From: Planococcus sp. (in: firmicutes)
GTDB taxonomy: Bacteria; Bacillota; Bacilli; Bacillales_A; Planococcaceae
Length of the DNA: 8,549 nt
Direction of reading: 5' to 3'
Assembly (NCBI GenBank): GCA_030147455.1
Contig: JASKZU010000313.1
Coordinates: forward strand, 1-8,549
Shown: one piece after another, positions 7,083-8,549 of the stretch
How positions within the stretch are numbered: the first letter of the stretch is position 1
Layout: every line of letters starts with the position of its first letter
Position numbers and translations under genes: made by a program
Notes under the pieces: model-generated
Database searches by the model: none
What the model saw: only the letters and a program-made list of their open reading frames with translations
What the model was told of the DNA's origin: nothing

Positions 7083-7481
7083 TCACTTCTTCTCGCAAAG
7101 TTCGTATAACACCCCATGTGCTGATTTCGGATGCATAAAGGCCACCAATGCGCCGCCAGCGCCCATTTTAGGCTCTTCGCTCAACAAGCGCACGCCTTTT
7201 GACCGAAGTTCAGCCATTCGCTCTTCAATGCCCGTAACGCCAAAGGCAATATGGTGAATGCCTTCGCCCCTTTTCTCGATAAATTGATGCACCGGGCTGC
7301 TTTCGCTCATCGGCTCGAGCAATTCGAGCTTGATATTGCCGGCGTCCAAAAAGGCAACTCTCACTTGCTGGCCAGCAACTTCCTCTACTTTAAGAAGCGG
7401 ACATCCAAGCGTTTCTGTGTAATAAGGCAGCACCTGCTCTAAATTTTTCACGGCAATTCCAATATGATCTACTTTCTTCAT
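7083..7481 (-). CDS. mce: Methylmalonyl-CoA epimerase
   Basis: This VOC-fold metalloenzyme interconverts (S)- and (R)-methylmalonyl-CoA, linking propionyl-CoA carboxylation to the B12-dependent mutase. The 132-residue length is normal. It has two VOC half-modules: H6 in KVDHIGIAV with LELLEP (52-57), and GIHHIAFGV (74-82) with the HPKSAHGVLYEL ending (117-128). H6, H77 and E127 are probable metal ligands, and GAGGA (107-111) is a conserved loop. The ATG at 7481 has an AAAAGGA site about 11-12 bases upstream, a little far. It is the first gene of the mce-carboxyltransferase-peptidase operon, with a probable promoter at 7514-7542. A glyoxalase-type function is less likely, given its carboxyltransferase neighbour and conserved epimerase motifs. 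Confidence 0.92.
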   Translation of the reverse strand: MKKVDHIGIAVKNLEQVLPYYTETLGCPLLKVEEVAGQQVRVAFLDAGNIKLELLEPMSESSPVHQFIEKRGEGIHHIAFGVTGIEERMAELRSKGVRLLSEEPKMGAGGALVAFMHPKSAHGVLYELCEKK

Positions 7482-7513
7482 CCCGGTTCACATCCTTTTC
7501 AGGCTTCTTCTTC

Positions 7514-7542
7514 ATTGTACCCATTCACTGATGAAAACTCTA
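7514..7542 (-). promoter_or_regulatory. Probable SigA promoter of the mce operon
   Basis: On the minus strand a TACAAT -10 box (7519-7514) lies 32 bases before the mce ATG, with a weak -35 candidate TAGAGT (7542-7537) at 17-base spacing. A short inverted repeat TTCA-CTGA-TGAA (7524-7535) falls in the spacer and might bind a regulator, but it is too short to be convincing. The -10 is good and the -35 poor. Confidence 0.5.
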
Positions 7543-7560
7543 GTTGTTAGCGAATATTGC

Positions 7561-7592
7561 AAAAAAGGCGCCGCTGCAGTTTAAAAGCGCCT
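7561..7592 (-). other. Terminator-like inverted repeat between divergent genes
   Basis: Arms AGGCGC (7566-7571) and GCGCCT (7587-7592) are separated by a 15-base loop. On the minus strand the second arm is followed by a T run, so it resembles a weak terminator just upstream of the mce promoter. On the plus strand the arms flank the -35 region of the Prli42 promoter. It may insulate mce from read-through, act as an operator, or be chance. Confidence 0.4.
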
Positions 7593-7608
7593 GAAAATAT
7601 GGTATGAT
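7579..7608 (+). promoter_or_regulatory. Promoter of the Prli42 gene (SigA extended -10, with overlapping SigB-like match)
   Basis: A SigA reading gives TTTAAA (7580-7585), a 17-base spacer and TATGAT (7603-7608), with a TG at 7600-7601 making an extended -10. Shifted slightly, GTTTAA (7579-7584), a 15-base spacer and TGGTAT (7600-7605) resemble the SigB consensus GTTTAA-N12-15-GGGTAT in all but one position. The predicted transcript starts near 7615, leaving a 5' leader of about 32 bases with an AAAGGAG site (7629-7635). Confidence 0.6.
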
Positions 7609-7646
7609 TTGCTCAAAGTCCAAGAAACAAAGGAGTTATGCCATCC

Positions 7647-7742
7647 ATGAGAAACCAAGCTTTCCGGAAAGTCATTGTTTATGCAATGGTCGGATTGATG
7701 TTGTTGTCGAGCCTGATGATGGGGCTGAGCTTTATCATTTAA
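7647..7742 (+). CDS. prli42: Stressosome-associated membrane miniprotein Prli42
   Basis: This 31-residue reading frame is too short for ordinary gene calls. The protein has a short basic N-terminus (R2, R7, K8) followed by one hydrophobic helix of about 20 residues (V9 to the C-terminal I31) rich in Leu, Met, Val and Ile. Size, charge pattern and the KVIVYAM-type helix start match Prli42, described in Listeria as a 31-residue membrane protein conserved in Firmicutes that tethers the stressosome through RsbR. The AAAGGAG site (7629-7635) lies 11 bases before the ATG at 7647. An in-frame ATG at 7638, only 2 bases after that site, is too close, but would give 34 residues. The gene has its own promoter and a strong terminator, so it is monocistronic. 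The family call rests on remembered sequences, not a search. Confidence 0.82.
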   Translation: MRNQAFRKVIVYAMVGLMLLSSLMMGLSFII

Positions 7743-7753
7743 TGTTAGATTTT

Positions 7754-7797
7754 AAAAGAGCAGGAACCGCTGTTAAAAGCGTGTTCTGCTCTTTTTT
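7754..7797 (+). terminator. Terminator of the Prli42 gene
   Basis: A long hairpin pairs the AAAAGAGCAG arm (7754-7763) with CTGCTCTTTT (7786-7795). One G is bulged, AAC/GTT pairs follow, and an inner CGCT/AGCG stem (7768-7771 with 7778-7781) surrounds a 6-base loop. A run of six Ts (7792-7797) follows on the plus strand, 12 bases after the stop codon of the miniprotein gene. Confidence 0.9.
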
Positions 7798-7824
7798 GTT
7801 TGCTTGGCCGTTCAGGATGCCAAT

Positions 7825-7861
7825 AAAGAAACCTCAAGACAAAATGTCTTGAGGTTTCTTT
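7825..7861 (-). terminator. Terminator of the YqjA-like gene (perfect 17-bp stem)
   Basis: The perfect inverted repeat 7825-7841 / 7845-7861 encloses a three-base loop (7842-7844) and ends in a T-rich tract on the minus strand. It includes two bases of the YqjA-like stop codon (7860-7862). Being symmetrical, it also backs up the Prli42 terminator for converging plus-strand transcription. Confidence 0.88.
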
Positions 7862-8549
7862 AAGTCGGCGTTGCAGCCAGCCCTTTTTTGTTGTGAAAGC
7901 CTTTATAGGATTGCTTGATTTCCAAATATTTTTCCATTTCCTGAATGATGGCGTTCAAATCTGCCATCGCCAAGAATTTCTCGTGAGTATCCGGCAGCGG
8001 CATCTGCGCAAAGTTCGCTTTGACGCGCGCCAATTTGTCGATATATTGATGAGCCGTATTGCCCGAGTGAACGTGCTCTGACAAATCTTCCAGAAAATCG
8101 GCTACAAGCTGCGTCTGGCCGACAATGACCGGCAGCGCCGTAATTTTCGGCAAAATGCGCTCAATGATTTCAAGCTGCTGCTCACGCATATCGAAATAAT
8201 GGTAATACTTGTTTTCATGGCGCAGCAAATGATTTTCTACGTCCTGATAAGCCAATGCTTTTGCTTTGTCGAGCAGCTGCCCGGCTTCCATTAATTCCTT
8301 GCCGGTCCAATCCGATTCACCTTGCCGCAAATAAACCGTAATTTCCCTGAACATCGATGAATAAAGCCGTTCGATGTCTTCACGGTAATCTGCGAGCCTG
8401 TTCTCGATGCTTGGCATGTACATATTGACGAGCAGTGCGGTGCCAAACCCAATCATCATTAATGTGACTTCATTCAGAAACAATGCCCCTGTCAAATGCT
8501 TGGCGTCATATAAATGCAGCAGGATGACGGCGCTGGATACAAATCCATC
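7860..8549 (-). CDS. yqjA: Aromatic acid exporter family protein, YqjA-like (DUF939), 5' partial
   Basis: The frame stays open to the right edge, giving 229 residues; the TTG at 8495 is internal, because family-like membrane sequence continues upstream (SSAVILLHLYDAKHLTG). The visible part has two hydrophobic helices (one around FVSSAVILLHLY, one around LMMIGFGTALLVNMYM), then the PSIEN turn and a long, charged, helical cytoplasmic domain with many Glu, Lys and Gln, as in the DUF939 C-terminal domain of the ArAE_1 family. Complete proteins are about 320-340 residues with four N-terminal helices, so roughly 100 residues lie outside the window. The family is related to exporters of aromatic acids, but the substrate of YqjA proteins is not established. 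It converges with the Prli42 gene. In B. subtilis yqjA also lies next to yqjC-yqjE, by recall. Confidence 0.88.
   Translation of the reverse strand, partial: DGFVSSAVILLHLYDAKHLTGALFLNEVTLMMIGFGTALLVNMYMPSIENRLADYREDIERLYSSMFREITVYLRQGESDWTGKELMEAGQLLDKAKALAYQDVENHLLRHENKYYHYFDMREQQLEIIERILPKITALPVIVGQTQLVADFLEDLSEHVHSGNTAHQYIDKLARVKANFAQMPLPDTHEKFLAMADLNAIIQEMEKYLEIKQSYKGFHNKKGLAATPT

Noticed and set aside
7524..7535. FadR-type operator in the mce promoter (TTCA-CTGA-TGAA)
   Set aside because: The half-sites are in the opposite orientation to the remembered Bacillus FadR box and only four bases each, so it is too weak to call.
7604..7852. An 82-codon plus-strand open frame covering the Prli42 gene
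   Set aside because: It runs through the promoter, ribosome binding site and both terminators, has no start signal of its own, and is out of frame with the well-signalled 31-codon gene.
1..8549. CRISPR arrays, insertion sequences, tRNA genes, riboswitches
   Set aside because: No repeated spacer pattern, transposase-like frame, cloverleaf or long structured leader was seen; every intergenic gap is shorter than 300 bases.

Overview
The window looks like chromosomal DNA of a low-to-mid GC Bacillales bacterium. A Planococcaceae member (Planococcus/Planomicrobium-like) is my best guess, from protein flavour, AGGAGG-type ribosome binding sites and gene neighbourhoods that echo Bacillus subtilis yitY-yitZ and yqjA/yqjC/yqjD/yqjE/yqjH/yqjK. 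The species call is inference. Nothing in the window marks it as a mobile or phage region, and no tRNA, rRNA or CRISPR was seen.

Layout. (1) 3-1192, plus strand: the C-terminal part of a FAD-linked oxidoreductase cut by the left edge, overlapping by ATGA a 182-residue half-size MFS protein, closed by a bidirectional terminator. (2) 1294-4289, minus strand, in transcription order: Y-family DNA polymerase dinB (PolY1/YqjH type), ribonuclease Z (rnz, overlapping dinB as TAATG) and an AlkD-like DNA alkylation repair protein. (3) 4364-7481, minus strand: methylmalonyl-CoA epimerase, a biotin-dependent acyl-CoA carboxylase carboxyltransferase subunit and an M20 PepT-like peptidase, ending in a strong hairpin terminator just before dinB. 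(4) 7647-7742, plus strand: a 31-residue single-membrane-segment protein recognised as Prli42, the stressosome-associated miniprotein, with its own promoter and terminator. (5) 7860 to the right edge, minus strand: a YqjA-type aromatic acid exporter family protein (DUF939) whose N-terminus lies outside the window.

How the genes fit together. The dinB-rnz-alkD run couples lesion bypass and a putative alkylation-damage protein with tRNA 3' maturation. The mce-carboxylase pair points to propionyl/methylmalonyl-CoA chemistry, although no biotin carboxylase or mutase gene is present here. The Prli42 gene is the least conventional item. It is only 96 bases long, and its upstream region can be read both as an extended -10 SigA promoter and as a SigB-type promoter, which would suit a protein that anchors the complex controlling SigB.
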